Source of the DNA: Anaerolineae bacterium
Lineage (GTDB): Bacteria > Chloroflexota > Anaerolineae > Aggregatilineales > Aggregatilineaceae
Assembly: GCA_016926875.1 (NCBI GenBank)
Contig: JAFGNU010000017.1
Span: forward strand, 80,625 to 144,624
DNA: 64,000 bases
Direction of reading: 5' to 3'
Below the pieces are notes generated by a model. That model ran no database searches. It saw only the letters and a program-made list of their open reading frames with translations, and was not told where the DNA came from. Below are positions 25,513-34,582 of the stretch, in pieces. Positions within the stretch are counted from its first letter, which is position 1; each line of letters opens with the position of its first letter. The position numbers and the translations under genes were made by a program.

Positions 25513-26718
25513 ATGGACCTGTTCGAAAAAACACGGACCTTTACCCGCGCCAAAGAAGCAACTGAGCTGGGGCTTTATCCCTATTTCCAACCGCTGAGTG
25601 GCTCCGAAGGCGTCACCGCAACATTCAAAGGGAAAGAAGTGGTGATGATCGGGTCCAACAACTACCTGGGCCTGACCACTCATCCCAAAGTCTGCCAGGC
25701 AGCTATCGAAGCGATTGAAAAGTACGGCACAGGCTGCACCGGCAGCCGCTTCCTGAACGGCAACCTGATGTTCCATGAAGAACTAGACCGTCGCCTGGCC
25801 GCGTTTGTCGGCAAGGAAGCCGGGCTGGTCTTCCCCACCGGCTACCAGACCAACGTGGGCACCATCTCCGCGCTGGTGCAAAAAGGCGACTTTGTGATCA
25901 TCGACAAAGAAGATCACGCCAGCATCGTTGACGGCTGCTTCATGAGCCGGGGCGAGATGCGCCGCTTCAAGCATAACGATCCCGACAGCCTGGACGACGC
26001 GCTGAGCAAGATACCGGAAGATGCCGGTAAGCTGGTGGTGGTAGACGGCGTGTACAGCATGGGTGGTGACATCGCCCCCCTGCCAGAGCTGGCTGAAATC
26101 TGCCGCAAGTACGGCGCGCGCATCATGGTAGACGACGCGCACAGCATAGGCGTGCTGGCCAACGGGCGCGGCACTGCTGCCCACTTTGGCCTGACCGACG
26201 AAATCGACCTGATCATGGGTACATTCAGCAAATCGCTGGCTTGTATCGGCGGATTTATCGCGGGCAGCGCCAAGACCATGCACTATGTCCAGCACCATGC
26301 GCGCGCGTTTATGTTCAGCGCCAGTTCGCCGCCGTCGGTGGCTGCGACTGCCCTGGCCGCGCTCGACGTCATCGAAACCGAGCCGGAGCACGTCCAGCGC
26401 CTGTGGGACAACACCGACTATATGCGGGCCGGGCTGCACCGCCTGGGCTACGATACCGGCGCCAGCAACACGCCGATTATCCCGCTGTATATCTACGACC
26501 AGTACCGGACCGTGCTCGCCTGGCACGCGCTGATCGAAGAAGGCGTCTATACCAATCCGGTTGTACCGCCCGGCGTGCCGCCGAATGGCAGCCTGCTGCG
26601 CACCAGCTATATGGCGACCCATACAACAGAACACCTCGACCGGGCGCTCAAGGGGCTGGAAACGGTCGGCCATAACCTGGACCTGATCCCGGAAACAGCC
26701 ACGCTTGCCAGCGTCTGA
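25513..26718 (+). CDS. Alpha-oxoamine synthase, serine palmitoyltransferase-like
   Basis: 401 residues of the PLP-dependent alpha-oxoamine synthase family, which condense an amino acid with an acyl-CoA (SPT, KBL, AONS, ALAS). The PLP Lys is Lys240 in GTFSKSLA; other core motifs are GSNNYLGL, GTGCTGSRFLNG, DHASIVDG and VDDAHSIGVL. The N-terminus LYPYF and the GSRFLNGN context look closer to bacterial serine palmitoyltransferases than to KBL, which points to sphingolipid-base synthesis; substrate needs a phylogeny. The frame extends to ATG 25480; 25513 is preferred because homologous sequence begins there. No other lipid gene is adjacent. Confidence 0.75.
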   Translation: MDLFEKTRTFTRAKEATELGLYPYFQPLSGSEGVTATFKGKEVVMIGSNNYLGLTTHPKVCQAAIEAIEKYGTGCTGSRFLNGNLMFHEELDRRLAAFVGKEAGLVFPTGYQTNVGTISALVQKGDFVIIDKEDHASIVDGCFMSRGEMRRFKHNDPDSLDDALSKIPEDAGKLVVVDGVYSMGGDIAPLPELAEICRKYGARIMVDDAHSIGVLANGRGTAAHFGLTDEIDLIMGTFSKSLACIGGFIAGSAKTMHYVQHHARAFMFSASSPPSVAATALAALDVIETEPEHVQRLWDNTDYMRAGLHRLGYDTGASNTPIIPLYIYDQYRTVLAWHALIEEGVYTNPVVPPGVPPNGSLLRTSYMATHTTEHLDRALKGLETVGHNLDLIPETATLASV

Positions 26719-26761
26719 CCCGGCGCAGCGCCGTTACCCGGCCATCATTACCAACACGACG

Positions 26762-26794
26762 CGGGCGGCCCCTGAGCAGAGGGCTGCCCGTGTT
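26762..26794 (+). terminator. Terminator after the oxoamine synthase gene
   Basis: CGGGCGGCCC (26762-26771) pairs with GGGCTGCCCG (26781-26790), loop of 9 nt, then TGTTT. The rest of the 26719-27032 gap, 314 bp between a plus- and a minus-strand gene, shows no coding signal. Confidence 0.55.
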
Positions 26795-27032
26795 TGATCT
26801 CCTATCATGCCGCTGGCCGGTACGCGCCAGCCCCCAAAAGGCGGCACGGGCCACACGATGAGCGTGTGACCCGTACTTCTCTGTCCCCGTTGACCGGCCC
26901 TACCCCCTGGTCATGTCGGTTGGAAGGGCGGGCAGCGGACTCCTTGCGCCAGAAAGAATTCCGCCGCCCAGATAAAATGGGAAGAACAGGACCTGAAAAC
27001 CGGTCGGAACCTGCTCTCTTACAAGCGATCTG

Positions 27033-27851
27033 TTATGTCCCCTGTTTGTCCTTAAAATAAATCCTGGTAATCAGGTTTCCGAACTGCACTTCGTCGCCGT
27101 CATGCAATACCCGTACCTCGTGCTCGTGCACGCGCTGGCCGTTGATGCGGGTGTGGTTCACGCTGCCCAGGTCCGTCAGCACGACAGTATTGCCGTGGCG
27201 GCGCAGCCCGGCGTGCAGCCGCGATACACCCATCACCGCGGCTTGATAATCCGACAGGTCAATATCGGGCAGCATCACGTTGTTCGGGGATCGCCGCCCG
27301 ATCACCATTTCGCTCTCGCGTGGCCGGGTCTGGATGACCTGGTCCGAGCCTTTGACCTGCACGCACAACACCATCTCATCGCCAAAAAAGGCCGGGTCGC
27401 CCGGCTGCTCTATCTCCGACGAATCGACGCTTACCAGGCGCCGGGTGCTGCCAGCCTGTACCAGCAGCGTCCCGCAGTGATAACAATAAACCTCGCCGTC
27501 CGGGTTCTTATGGTGACACGCCGGGCACTCGATCTGCTGCTGAGCAGACTGTGCCCGCGGTGGAGGTGCAATCCGCCGGATCGAGTTCCGCTTGGGTTTG
27601 GTTTCCACGCGCAGCGCGTGGGTTTCTTCCTGGTGAATAACCAGCGGCACGACGGGCAGCTCAATCCCGTTACCACGACCCTCGGTATCTTCCCAATGGC
27701 GCATCAACGCCACCAGCCGCTCACGTTCGGCTGGGGTTAAACAACCAACCTCAGACTGGATGGAATTCCAGGTATCTTCCCGGTTGTGTCCAGCTCGACG
27801 TAGTCGAACAAAGGTGGCGAAAACCTCTACAACATCGCCACTACGAGCCAT
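27033..27851 (-). CDS. Zinc-ribbon and FHA-domain protein
   Basis: 272 residues from ATG 27851 (GGGAGG 8 nt upstream). Residues 1-60 are helical. A zinc ribbon C-P-A-C...C-Y-H-C lies at about 110-135. The FHA domain is at about 170-270: MVIGRR, SRLHAGL, SVNHTRING and a closing GDEVQFGN. FHA domains bind phosphothreonine, so a Ser/Thr kinase outside the window is a likely partner. Ribbon plus FHA proteins are common in Chloroflexota; the specific pathway is unknown. Upstream DNA 27900-28020 is AT-rich and should hold the promoter. Confidence 0.8.
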   Translation of the reverse strand: MARSGDVVEVFATFVRLRRAGHNREDTWNSIQSEVGCLTPAERERLVALMRHWEDTEGRGNGIELPVVPLVIHQEETHALRVETKPKRNSIRRIAPPPRAQSAQQQIECPACHHKNPDGEVYCYHCGTLLVQAGSTRRLVSVDSSEIEQPGDPAFFGDEMVLCVQVKGSDQVIQTRPRESEMVIGRRSPNNVMLPDIDLSDYQAAVMGVSRLHAGLRRHGNTVVLTDLGSVNHTRINGQRVHEHEVRVLHDGDEVQFGNLITRIYFKDKQGT

Positions 27852-28035
27852 GTCTGTTCCTCCCAAGAAACAATCTGTACCGATATTCTGGCTGTGGCGC
27901 ACCTGCCAGACGAGATGATATGTTCCCTACTTACATATGTACACTATTCAAATTAAAGTCGACTATAAATAAAATTAAATCTGCGTAAAAATCGCGCATT
28001 TTGTCCTTTGATATTGAAAATCTTCAAGAATCTAA

Positions 28036-28071
28036 ACAGGTTCCCTGAAAAAAACTATGCAGAGAACCTGT
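28036..28071 (-). terminator. Hairpin after the secreted-protein gene at 28119
   Basis: ACAGGTTC / GAACCTGT arms, extended by CTG/CAG, with a loop rich in T on the minus strand. It lies 48 bp past the stop of the gene at 28119-29579. Confidence 0.5.
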
Positions 28072-28118
28072 GAAAACCCGCACGAAGTTGCCGGGAGCAA
28101 TCCGGCAAAGCCTGGCGG

Positions 28119-29579
28119 CTACTGCGCCATATTGACGGTCAGCTCATACTCCATGTCCCAGTACCCGTCAACCACGACCAGGTACATCCCGCCTTCCCTG
28201 GCGGTGTAGGCCAGCGGTTCATCAAAATAGGCGTCATACTCTTCGACCAAAAAACCATCCGGCCCGTACAAGCTCACATAGGGATAACCGTCCGTCTCGA
28301 TCAGAACTTCAATCGTGTCACCCGCCGTCAGGTCCAGCGAATAGATGTGCTGATCCGTTGAGTCGTCGAACTCGCCCGTCACCGGCACGCCAACCGCCAG
28401 CGCATCTATGATCAGGCTCGGATCACCGGCCAGGAAATCGCCCGAACTATCCATATCAAAGTATTCGACCGGCGGCGTGACCGCGTCCGGCGTGACGGCG
28501 TTGATATCGGCCAGTTCAACCGCAAAGCTGGCGTCGAGCAGGACTTCCTCAACTTCCGCCTCATCGCCCAGCAGCGCCAGATCGATCTGCATCCGCATTT
28601 CACCCGCGGCCTTGTGCGTGTACAGGTCATCTGCGCCGATCCACTGTTCCATCCTGAACGTACTGTCCTTGAGCAGCAGGTTCAGTGTCATCAGCAAGAA
28701 CTCGGCCTGCGTCTCGTTGAGGTCTTCGAGGTCTTCCAGGTCTAATCCCTCAAGCGCCTCGCTGCTCACCATCTCCACGATCAGGGCAGGCAGTTCTGGC
28801 GCATTCAGGAAGCCGTGCAGGTCAAACTCGGTCGAGAAAACAATCATGTCCTGGCCGTGCAGGGATTGATCGGCTTCGCGCGTCAGCACCACGTACTGGT
28901 TCATCAAGGCGGTAAGCTCTTCAAACGGGCCTGTCATCTCGCCCAACTGGCTCATCAGCCCGGCTATCTCGCCCTCTTCCAACTCCAGCTGCAGGTCATC
29001 AAGCGTTTGGTTCAGCTCGTCCAGGTCTCCGGCAGTCATCTCCAGCGACTGGCCGAACCACGCCTCGGCCCCGTTGGGCGCAGACGACCCCAGGTAAAGC
29101 ACGCTGTCTTTGATCAGCAAGTCCATGCCGAGCGCCATCGACTCATCGGGCGAGTCAATCACCAGCTTATCGATGGTGAGCTGCATGACCATCTCTTTCA
29201 GCAGCCGCTCGATAAACGTTGCATCCAACCGCCCCAACAGCGAGAGCACCGGCCCAAGATCGGCCATATTGGCAACCGGCGGCAGATCGCTGATCATCGC
29301 CACCAGCCCTGGCGGCAGCAGCATCACCGCCGACCCGCTGCCCTCTAGCAGCATACTTTCTTCGCCCGCTTCGAGGTTCAAGTTCATCGACCAGGCGGAC
29401 AGGTTAAACGACTGGATATTCTCCATCGCCGCTGCCGAGTCCTTCAATATCTGGCAGTCGGCCTCGCTCAGCCCATCACAGAAGACTCCGTCGTCCTGGG
29501 CGAATACCGTCAACGCCGGTCCCACCGCCAATACCGCGATCAAAACTGCCATTATCGACAGCCTGGTAAGATACTTCAT
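28119..29579 (-). CDS. Secreted protein, paralogue 1, with C-terminal PPC-like domain
   Basis: 486 residues. A signal peptide (1-28, FAQ-DDG) is followed by a short Cys motif FCDGLSEADCQ shared with the next gene, then a long beta-rich domain of the LolA/LppX-like kind (alternating strands, AEFLLMTLNLLLKDSTFRMEQWIG). The last 100 residues are a bacterial pre-peptidase (PPC) type beta-sandwich: GDTIEVLIETDGYPYVSLYGPDG. Probably an extracytoplasmic, perhaps lipid-binding, protein; ligand unknown. It is the first of three tandem paralogues (28119, 29760, 30998). Confidence 0.65.
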   Translation of the reverse strand: MKYLTRLSIMAVLIAVLAVGPALTVFAQDDGVFCDGLSEADCQILKDSAAAMENIQSFNLSAWSMNLNLEAGEESMLLEGSGSAVMLLPPGLVAMISDLPPVANMADLGPVLSLLGRLDATFIERLLKEMVMQLTIDKLVIDSPDESMALGMDLLIKDSVLYLGSSAPNGAEAWFGQSLEMTAGDLDELNQTLDDLQLELEEGEIAGLMSQLGEMTGPFEELTALMNQYVVLTREADQSLHGQDMIVFSTEFDLHGFLNAPELPALIVEMVSSEALEGLDLEDLEDLNETQAEFLLMTLNLLLKDSTFRMEQWIGADDLYTHKAAGEMRMQIDLALLGDEAEVEEVLLDASFAVELADINAVTPDAVTPPVEYFDMDSSGDFLAGDPSLIIDALAVGVPVTGEFDDSTDQHIYSLDLTAGDTIEVLIETDGYPYVSLYGPDGFLVEEYDAYFDEPLAYTAREGGMYLVVVDGYWDMEYELTVNMAQ

Positions 29580-29671
29580 AGTAACCCCGTTCCTCTCTGG
29601 ACACGAAGTCCAATAACGTCGCGTGCCGTCATTATATCACAGGTAAAAGTCCCAAAATGTAACAAACCGGC

Positions 29672-29710
29672 AAAAAATCCCCCCGTGCCGCGCGGCGCGA
29701 GGGGAACATT
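29672..29710 (-). terminator. Terminator after paralogue 2
   Basis: Minus strand: GC-rich stem CCCCTCGCGCCG / CGGCACGGGGGG, then ATTTTTTG. It lies about 50 bp past the gene at 29760-30788, so the paralogues are transcribed separately. Confidence 0.65.
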
Positions 29711-29759
29711 TTTCTATCGATATGATCCGGCGTGCAGGACGCTACTCAGCCTCTTTGGC

Positions 29760-30788
29760 TTACATGCCCATATCCATACCGAATGTTTTCCATGACTCGT
29801 AGCTTTCGGGCGCCTCAACCTCGTACCCGGCGTTCATGCCGCTAATCTCGGACATGAAGTGCAGTTCGCCGGAAATCGGTTGGGCTTCGGGGTCGAACAG
29901 CGAAATATCCAGGTTCAGGGTGGCATCCATCATGATCTTGTGGATATAGCCGTCTTCCAGGCCGACCCACTGCCCCATGCTGAAGGTTGTGCCGGTCAAC
30001 AGCGGGGCTATCAGCGCGCCGATCAACTGCATATCCTCAGGCGCCATTTCGCCCAGGTCCAGCATCTCGGTCATGTCGCCCATCTCGCCCATGTCGCCCA
30101 TTTCACCACTGAGGGCGCCCAGCATCCCCATCGCTTCACCCAGGCCCGGCGCTGCCAGCACAGCGGGAATGAGCTTGACGATATCCATGTCGGTCGTGAA
30201 GCTCGCCATCGCCTGGCCGTCCATCTCGCCATCGTCGCCGCGTGTGGTTGTCACCACGCCGGTCAGGTCAATGCCCATGTCGGCCATGTCCATGCTGGGC
30301 ATCTCGGTCAGCGCGCCCATTTCCCCACCCAATGGCAGGTCCATGCCCAGGTCACCATACTCGCCGCCATACCACTGATCGTCTATGAAGAAGTACACCA
30401 TGCCATCTTTTATCAGCAGTTCAGCGCTGCCGGACTGGGTGCCATCCGGCCCGGTGGCCGCTGCTTCTTCGATCACCAGGTGGAAGACCAGCCCTGCTAT
30501 CGGGTCCGCCGGATCAGGTGGGGCGATAATGCCGCCGCTGCCCGCAGCCTCGAACGCGACAGGCGCGTCTTCACCGATGTCCATTGTAAACGCGATCGAC
30601 CAGGCTGGCATAGTAAACGATGTAACACCGTCCATCTTCGCCTGGGCATCCAAAATCATCTGGCAGTCGGCGTCTTCCAGGCCGTTGCACATCGGGTCGC
30701 CGCCCTGTGCAAGTGCTGTCAGCGCCGGTGTCAGTGCCACCAGCACAACCAGCGCCGTCATTGACAAAAACCGCACGATTTTACTCAT
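29760..30788 (-). CDS. Secreted Met-rich protein, paralogue 2
   Basis: 342 residues. Signal peptide to about residue 28 (ALAQ-GGD), then MCNGLEDADCQ like paralogue 1, and the same kind of beta-rich domain with LLIKDGMVYFFIDDQWYG and TTFSMGQWVGLEDGYIHK. The middle contains a low-complexity run rich in Met, Gly, Asp and Glu (around 225-245), which may bind metal ions; that is speculation. It lacks the PPC domain of paralogue 1. Function unknown. Confidence 0.65.
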   Translation of the reverse strand: MSKIVRFLSMTALVVLVALTPALTALAQGGDPMCNGLEDADCQMILDAQAKMDGVTSFTMPAWSIAFTMDIGEDAPVAFEAAGSGGIIAPPDPADPIAGLVFHLVIEEAAATGPDGTQSGSAELLIKDGMVYFFIDDQWYGGEYGDLGMDLPLGGEMGALTEMPSMDMADMGIDLTGVVTTTRGDDGEMDGQAMASFTTDMDIVKLIPAVLAAPGLGEAMGMLGALSGEMGDMGEMGDMTEMLDLGEMAPEDMQLIGALIAPLLTGTTFSMGQWVGLEDGYIHKIMMDATLNLDISLFDPEAQPISGELHFMSEISGMNAGYEVEAPESYESWKTFGMDMGM

Positions 30789-30921
30789 AGTGATTCTGCT
30801 CTCCTCATAACACGCATGTACAAAAAAACACGAACTATACGTTGCAATGTACTATTATATCACTACGTACAGGCGATCAAAACGTTCCAACCCACACTCG
30901 CCGGGGGCACACGCCTGGAGT

Positions 30922-30955
30922 CAAAAAACAGGCCACCCGGCAGCCGGGCGACCTG
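30922..30955 (-). terminator. Rho-independent terminator after paralogue 3
   Basis: Minus strand: CAGGTCGCCCGG / CCGGGTGGCCTG with a 2-3 nt loop, followed by TTTTTTGA. Classic form, 43 bp past the stop at 30998. Confidence 0.8.
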
Positions 30956-30997
30956 CTGAATCAACCCACCTGTTACAGGATGGGCACAAGCCAGGCG

Positions 30998-32035
30998 TTA
31001 TTCACCACCGCCGCCGAACAAGCCGCCGCTGTCACCGAACAGGCCAGCCCCTTCGGTTGCACTGGTTGGCTCAGTGATCGTCAGCGCCGCGTTGTGCTGG
31101 GTGATATGGCCGGCCAGGGTGTAGCGCATCGCCATCGGCTGCGCCTCAGGATCAAAGGCCGATGAATCGAGGGCCAGCACGTAGTTGTCGGCTATGTAGT
31201 AGATATAGCCATCGTTCTTGCCGATATGGATCGTGGTGCTGAACTCGGTGCCTTGCAGCATCGGCAGCAGCATCGCGCTCACCATCGCCAGGTCTTCCGG
31301 CGTTATTTCGTCCAGGCCCAGATCAGCCGTCTCTTCCTCTCCCATGCCCAACATACCGGTTAGCGACGAGCCTGAATCCATCATGCCCATCAGCGCATCC
31401 ACCGATCCCAGCATCCCGCCGAGATCAACCGCCAATGTCTGGACCTGCAACGGCTGGCCTTCGTACTCTTGGTCTGCGCCAACCGTCACAGTAAAGATCC
31501 CCGGATCGGAGAATATGTCAAACCCGGAAGCTTCCGCGCCGCCCAGGCCGAGCATCACACCGACACCCAACAGCGCGTCGCCTCCCAGGTCCTCGACAAC
31601 CCAGGTTGCGCCGCCGTCCTTGCTGGTATAGCCCTTGCTGCCGATAACCACGACTTCCCAACCGGCCAGGGATTCCGTCATTTGTGGCGAAACCAGTTCA
31701 CCCTCGGTGAACATAGCATGAATATTGGCGCCCAACCCTTCATCGGAGTCGGCCAGCACGTATTCATACGATCCCTTAAGCGTTACCTCGGTTACCTCAC
31801 CTTCCGTATCGATGTACAGCGACATCTCAAGATCGGGAATCACCGCCGACTGCAAGCTGTCCATCAACTGGTAGGCGTCCTGGCGAGCCTGGCACGTATC
31901 CGCCGTCTCGGTGGCAGCGCAAATGGCCTTGCTCACATCCATCGTCTGTGTACCTGCCGGTAAGGGGAACCCACAGGCCAACATGGGCGCTGCCAGCATG
32001 GCTGCCAGCATCACAAGCAAACCCCACTTTTTCAT
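30998..32035 (-). CDS. Probable lipoprotein, paralogue 3
   Basis: 345 residues from ATG 32035 (AAAGGA about 11 nt before). The signal peptide ends PMLAC-GF, close to a lipobox, so Cys20 is probably lipidated. The body repeats the beta-rich pattern of the two neighbouring paralogues, including SKGYTSKDGGATWVVEDLGG and TEFSTTIHIGKNDGYIYYIADN. The overall plan recalls LppX/LprG lipid-binding lipoproteins; this is a fold-level guess. The C-terminus is Gly-rich (GLFGGGGE). Confidence 0.65.
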   Translation of the reverse strand: MKKWGLLVMLAAMLAAPMLACGFPLPAGTQTMDVSKAICAATETADTCQARQDAYQLMDSLQSAVIPDLEMSLYIDTEGEVTEVTLKGSYEYVLADSDEGLGANIHAMFTEGELVSPQMTESLAGWEVVVIGSKGYTSKDGGATWVVEDLGGDALLGVGVMLGLGGAEASGFDIFSDPGIFTVTVGADQEYEGQPLQVQTLAVDLGGMLGSVDALMGMMDSGSSLTGMLGMGEEETADLGLDEITPEDLAMVSAMLLPMLQGTEFSTTIHIGKNDGYIYYIADNYVLALDSSAFDPEAQPMAMRYTLAGHITQHNAALTITEPTSATEGAGLFGDSGGLFGGGGE

Positions 32036-32287
32036 CGCAGCATCATTCCTTTCTATAATATGCAAAATGCGTTCATGATAGTGGCAGCACCCCAACCCGC
32101 GCCAACCGACGAGCCAACGTCAACTACGCGGCATGTGTTGCATACCATCTATCAAGTAAGATTATAGGCTTTTTGTAATTCCGTACAACGCGGATTCCTA
32201 AAAAATGGGTATACGTATAACATGGAACAGGTTAAGATAAGGTAACGACGTAACACTATTCGCGCAGTCTGCTGGTTCAACCGGATC

Positions 32288-33136
32288 ATGACACCTGAAC
32301 TAATCGTCCTGCTGGTAGGTTCGTTGGGCCTGGGTGGCCTGGGCGCACGCTGGGCAACCGGGCGCCGCGCCCGGCAGCGCTATGTGCTGCATACGCGGAC
32401 CGAGTGGGCACGCGCAGGCCGGACTGTCCATTACGGCCCGGTTGGCGCAACCTGTTTTGGCAGCCGCCCACGCCGGACCTACAGGCAGGGTATTTTTGGC
32501 GCGCTGGGACTGGTTGATGGTCGGGTCGTATTCGACGGATACCAGCAAGGCATCTATGATGCCAGCATCCCACTTGACAATATCCACTGGATCAGGGTAC
32601 ATAACATTCCAGTTATGCACGGGCGGACAGCCGCGCCCAGGCGAGGGTTGGTTCTACACGCCGAAGATGCCGACGGCTGGCATGTGCATTCCTTTTTGCT
32701 CGAAGCGCCAGACGAGTTTGCACGCCAGATCAGCCATCACAGCCCCTCCCGAACCCGGCAAGATACCAGCTATCATGCCGAGCGCGACGATTTTGGCCCG
32801 GCGCGCGCCGTCCGTATGCGCCAGGATATTTACGGGCAGTGGGAGCCAGATCGCCAGGGCAGCCTGTACCTTGCGCCGGATCGCCTGCTGTTTGACTGGC
32901 ACCACTCGATCCTGCTCGCACACATCCAGCGCCTGGACGTGTTCTCTAAGGGCGGTCTGCACGATCTACTGCCCTATGCGACCGACTTGCTGCGGATTGA
33001 AACCGGACCGCCGGATGGCGAACCGCTTGTGGTAGGATTCCTGGTTCGCCAGGCACAGCAGTGGGCCGAGGCCATCGCTCAGAAGGCCCAGGCACCCCTG
33101 GTGATTCACCAGGGCCGTAAGAAAAAAGAGGTCTAG
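32288..33136 (+). CDS. Membrane-anchored protein with two PH-like modules, copy 1
   Basis: 282 residues. An N-terminal transmembrane helix (5-22) is followed by two similar beta-rich segments, GALGLVDGRVVFDGYQQGIYDASIPLDNIHWIRV and GSLYLAPDRLLFDWHHSILLAHIQRLDVF, which have the strand pattern of GRAM/PH-like domains. The next gene, 10 bp downstream, is a full-length paralogue, so the two are one operon. No function recognised; binding of lipid or a membrane protein is a guess. Intergenic DNA before it (32036-32287) is AT-rich and probably holds the promoter. Confidence 0.6.
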   Translation: MTPELIVLLVGSLGLGGLGARWATGRRARQRYVLHTRTEWARAGRTVHYGPVGATCFGSRPRRTYRQGIFGALGLVDGRVVFDGYQQGIYDASIPLDNIHWIRVHNIPVMHGRTAAPRRGLVLHAEDADGWHVHSFLLEAPDEFARQISHHSPSRTRQDTSYHAERDDFGPARAVRMRQDIYGQWEPDRQGSLYLAPDRLLFDWHHSILLAHIQRLDVFSKGGLHDLLPYATDLLRIETGPPDGEPLVVGFLVRQAQQWAEAIAQKAQAPLVIHQGRKKKEV

Positions 33137-33146
33137 GAAACCGGTC

Positions 33147-34028
33147 ATGTTATCTTTATCGCTCATACTCCCTATCTTGATCATCGCCGTCATTACGCTG
33201 GGTGCGCTGCTGGTAGTCATCGGTGCGATCTACTACATTCAGCAAATGTATAGATACTCTCACAACGTGTGGTCACGCTGGACGCGCTCAGGTCGTGCAG
33301 TACATTACATGCCGGTCAGGGCGGTCTGTTATGGCAATCGCCCAACTCCCGACGACAACTTTGATATGGCGGCGCGCGGCGCGCTTGGTCTGGCCGACAG
33401 CAGCCTGATCTTCACCGACAACCGCCGCAGCATTCTGAATACCATGATCAGCCTCGATTCGATCCGCCAGATTGTGCTGCGGCGTACCGACGGCCTGCCG
33501 ACTCGCTTCAGAAAAAAACAGTCGATACTGGTCATCCATGCCGAACTCCCCGTCGGTTGGCGCGTGTATACCTTCAAGTGTGCCAAACCAGCCGTGCTGG
33601 CCAATCAGATTAGTCAACTCTCCAAGCAGCCGGTTGAAGACTATGCCGCCGCACGCGAGGATTTTGGACCGGCGGACGTCACCTGCATGATCCAGGATGT
33701 TGGCGGCAAAGTGCTGTTCGAGGGCCAGATCACGCTCTATCTCGCCCCAGATCGCCTGCTGCTGAACTGGCAAAATGCCATCCCGCTGGCACAGATTCAC
33801 CGGGTAGACACGTTCCCTGCGGGCAGCCTCACCGCGCTGAACAATGCCGCCACCGACCTGCTGCGCATCGAATACCGGACGCCAAACGGAACACGGCGCA
33901 CTGCCGGGTTTTTACTGGATAACGCGCAGGTATGGGCCGACAGTATTCACGCGGCCACCCGCGCGCCCACCGGCAGGCACCAGCCGCAGCAGGCGCAGCG
34001 CCAACCGTCAGACGCAAAAAATATATAA
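33147..34028 (+). CDS. Membrane-anchored protein with two PH-like modules, copy 2
   Basis: 293 residues, paralogue of the preceding gene with the same layout: N-terminal helix (5-30), a first module with GALGLADSSLIFTDNRRSIL, a second with GQITLYLAPDRLLLNWQNAI, and a basic Gln-rich C-terminus. Shared wording such as DFGPA and ATDLLRIE across the pair shows common descent. AGGAAAC precedes the ATG. Its function is unknown; both copies kept in tandem suggest a heteromer. Confidence 0.6.
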   Translation: MLSLSLILPILIIAVITLGALLVVIGAIYYIQQMYRYSHNVWSRWTRSGRAVHYMPVRAVCYGNRPTPDDNFDMAARGALGLADSSLIFTDNRRSILNTMISLDSIRQIVLRRTDGLPTRFRKKQSILVIHAELPVGWRVYTFKCAKPAVLANQISQLSKQPVEDYAAAREDFGPADVTCMIQDVGGKVLFEGQITLYLAPDRLLLNWQNAIPLAQIHRVDTFPAGSLTALNNAATDLLRIEYRTPNGTRRTAGFLLDNAQVWADSIHAATRAPTGRHQPQQAQRQPSDAKNI

Positions 34029-34131
34029 AATTCTTCCTAAAAAAGGAGAAAACGGTTGAAATCTTCGCCAAAACAGGTCACAATAATGAATAGAAAATGA
34101 AGGTGCCGGTCAGCCGGAGGAGAAAGAGAAC

Positions 34132-34491
34132 GTGACCGAACATGACTTCCCAGGCCCGGGCGAACACGTTGGGCAGCCCCTGAACACCGAAGGCAGTGAT
34201 GGCCCAACCCCTGACGGAGAAAGTCTGCGGACGGATCCGGTCCAGGATCGCCGCCGCCGCGTATTGAATCTACCGGCAGTTGATCCGCGCCAGGTTGACC
34301 AGTGTCCTGAGCTTGGTGAGCAGCAGATGTTGGTTCGCCGCACGAGCACCGACCGGCACGCCCCGCTGGCCGTTCGAGTCGATGCCAAAGCGATCGAACA
34401 GCGCCTGGATCGTAGTGTGAACAATGACCAGCGCGAAATTGTATTTGACCCCATCCAGGACGACGCCGATCCGAACTCGGACCAGGTGTAA
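34132..34491 (+). CDS. Hypothetical small soluble protein (GTG start)
   Basis: 119 residues starting with GTG at 34132, 10 nt after GGAGGAG. The N-terminal 40 residues are Gly/Pro/Asp-rich and probably disordered, then comes a charged helical part (RVDAKAIEQRLDRSV) and an acidic end. A frame on the other strand (34110-34517) has less natural composition and no ribosome site. A good terminator follows on this strand, supporting expression here. Family not recognised. Confidence 0.5.
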   Translation: MTEHDFPGPGEHVGQPLNTEGSDGPTPDGESLRTDPVQDRRRRVLNLPAVDPRQVDQCPELGEQQMLVRRTSTDRHAPLAVRVDAKAIEQRLDRSVNNDQREIVFDPIQDDADPNSDQV

Positions 34492-34517
34492 CGCTCCGTA
34501 TCCCCATCTACCAGCAC

Positions 34518-34556
34518 ACCACCGCGCCCAACCTGCGACGCGGTGGTTTTGTTTTA
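34518..34556 (+). terminator. Rho-independent terminator
   Basis: ACCACCGCG / CGCGGTGGT stem with a 12-nt loop, then TTTTGTTTTAT. It ends the plus-strand gene at 34132-34491. Confidence 0.8.
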
Positions 34557-34582
34557 TCGAGTTGTGAGAGAAACTGTGCCGC

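Noticed and set aside
34110..34517. Minus-strand frame of 135 codons
   Set aside because: Ser/Arg-rich shadow with no ribosome site; the plus frame from GTG 34132 has GGAGGAG and a terminator behind it.
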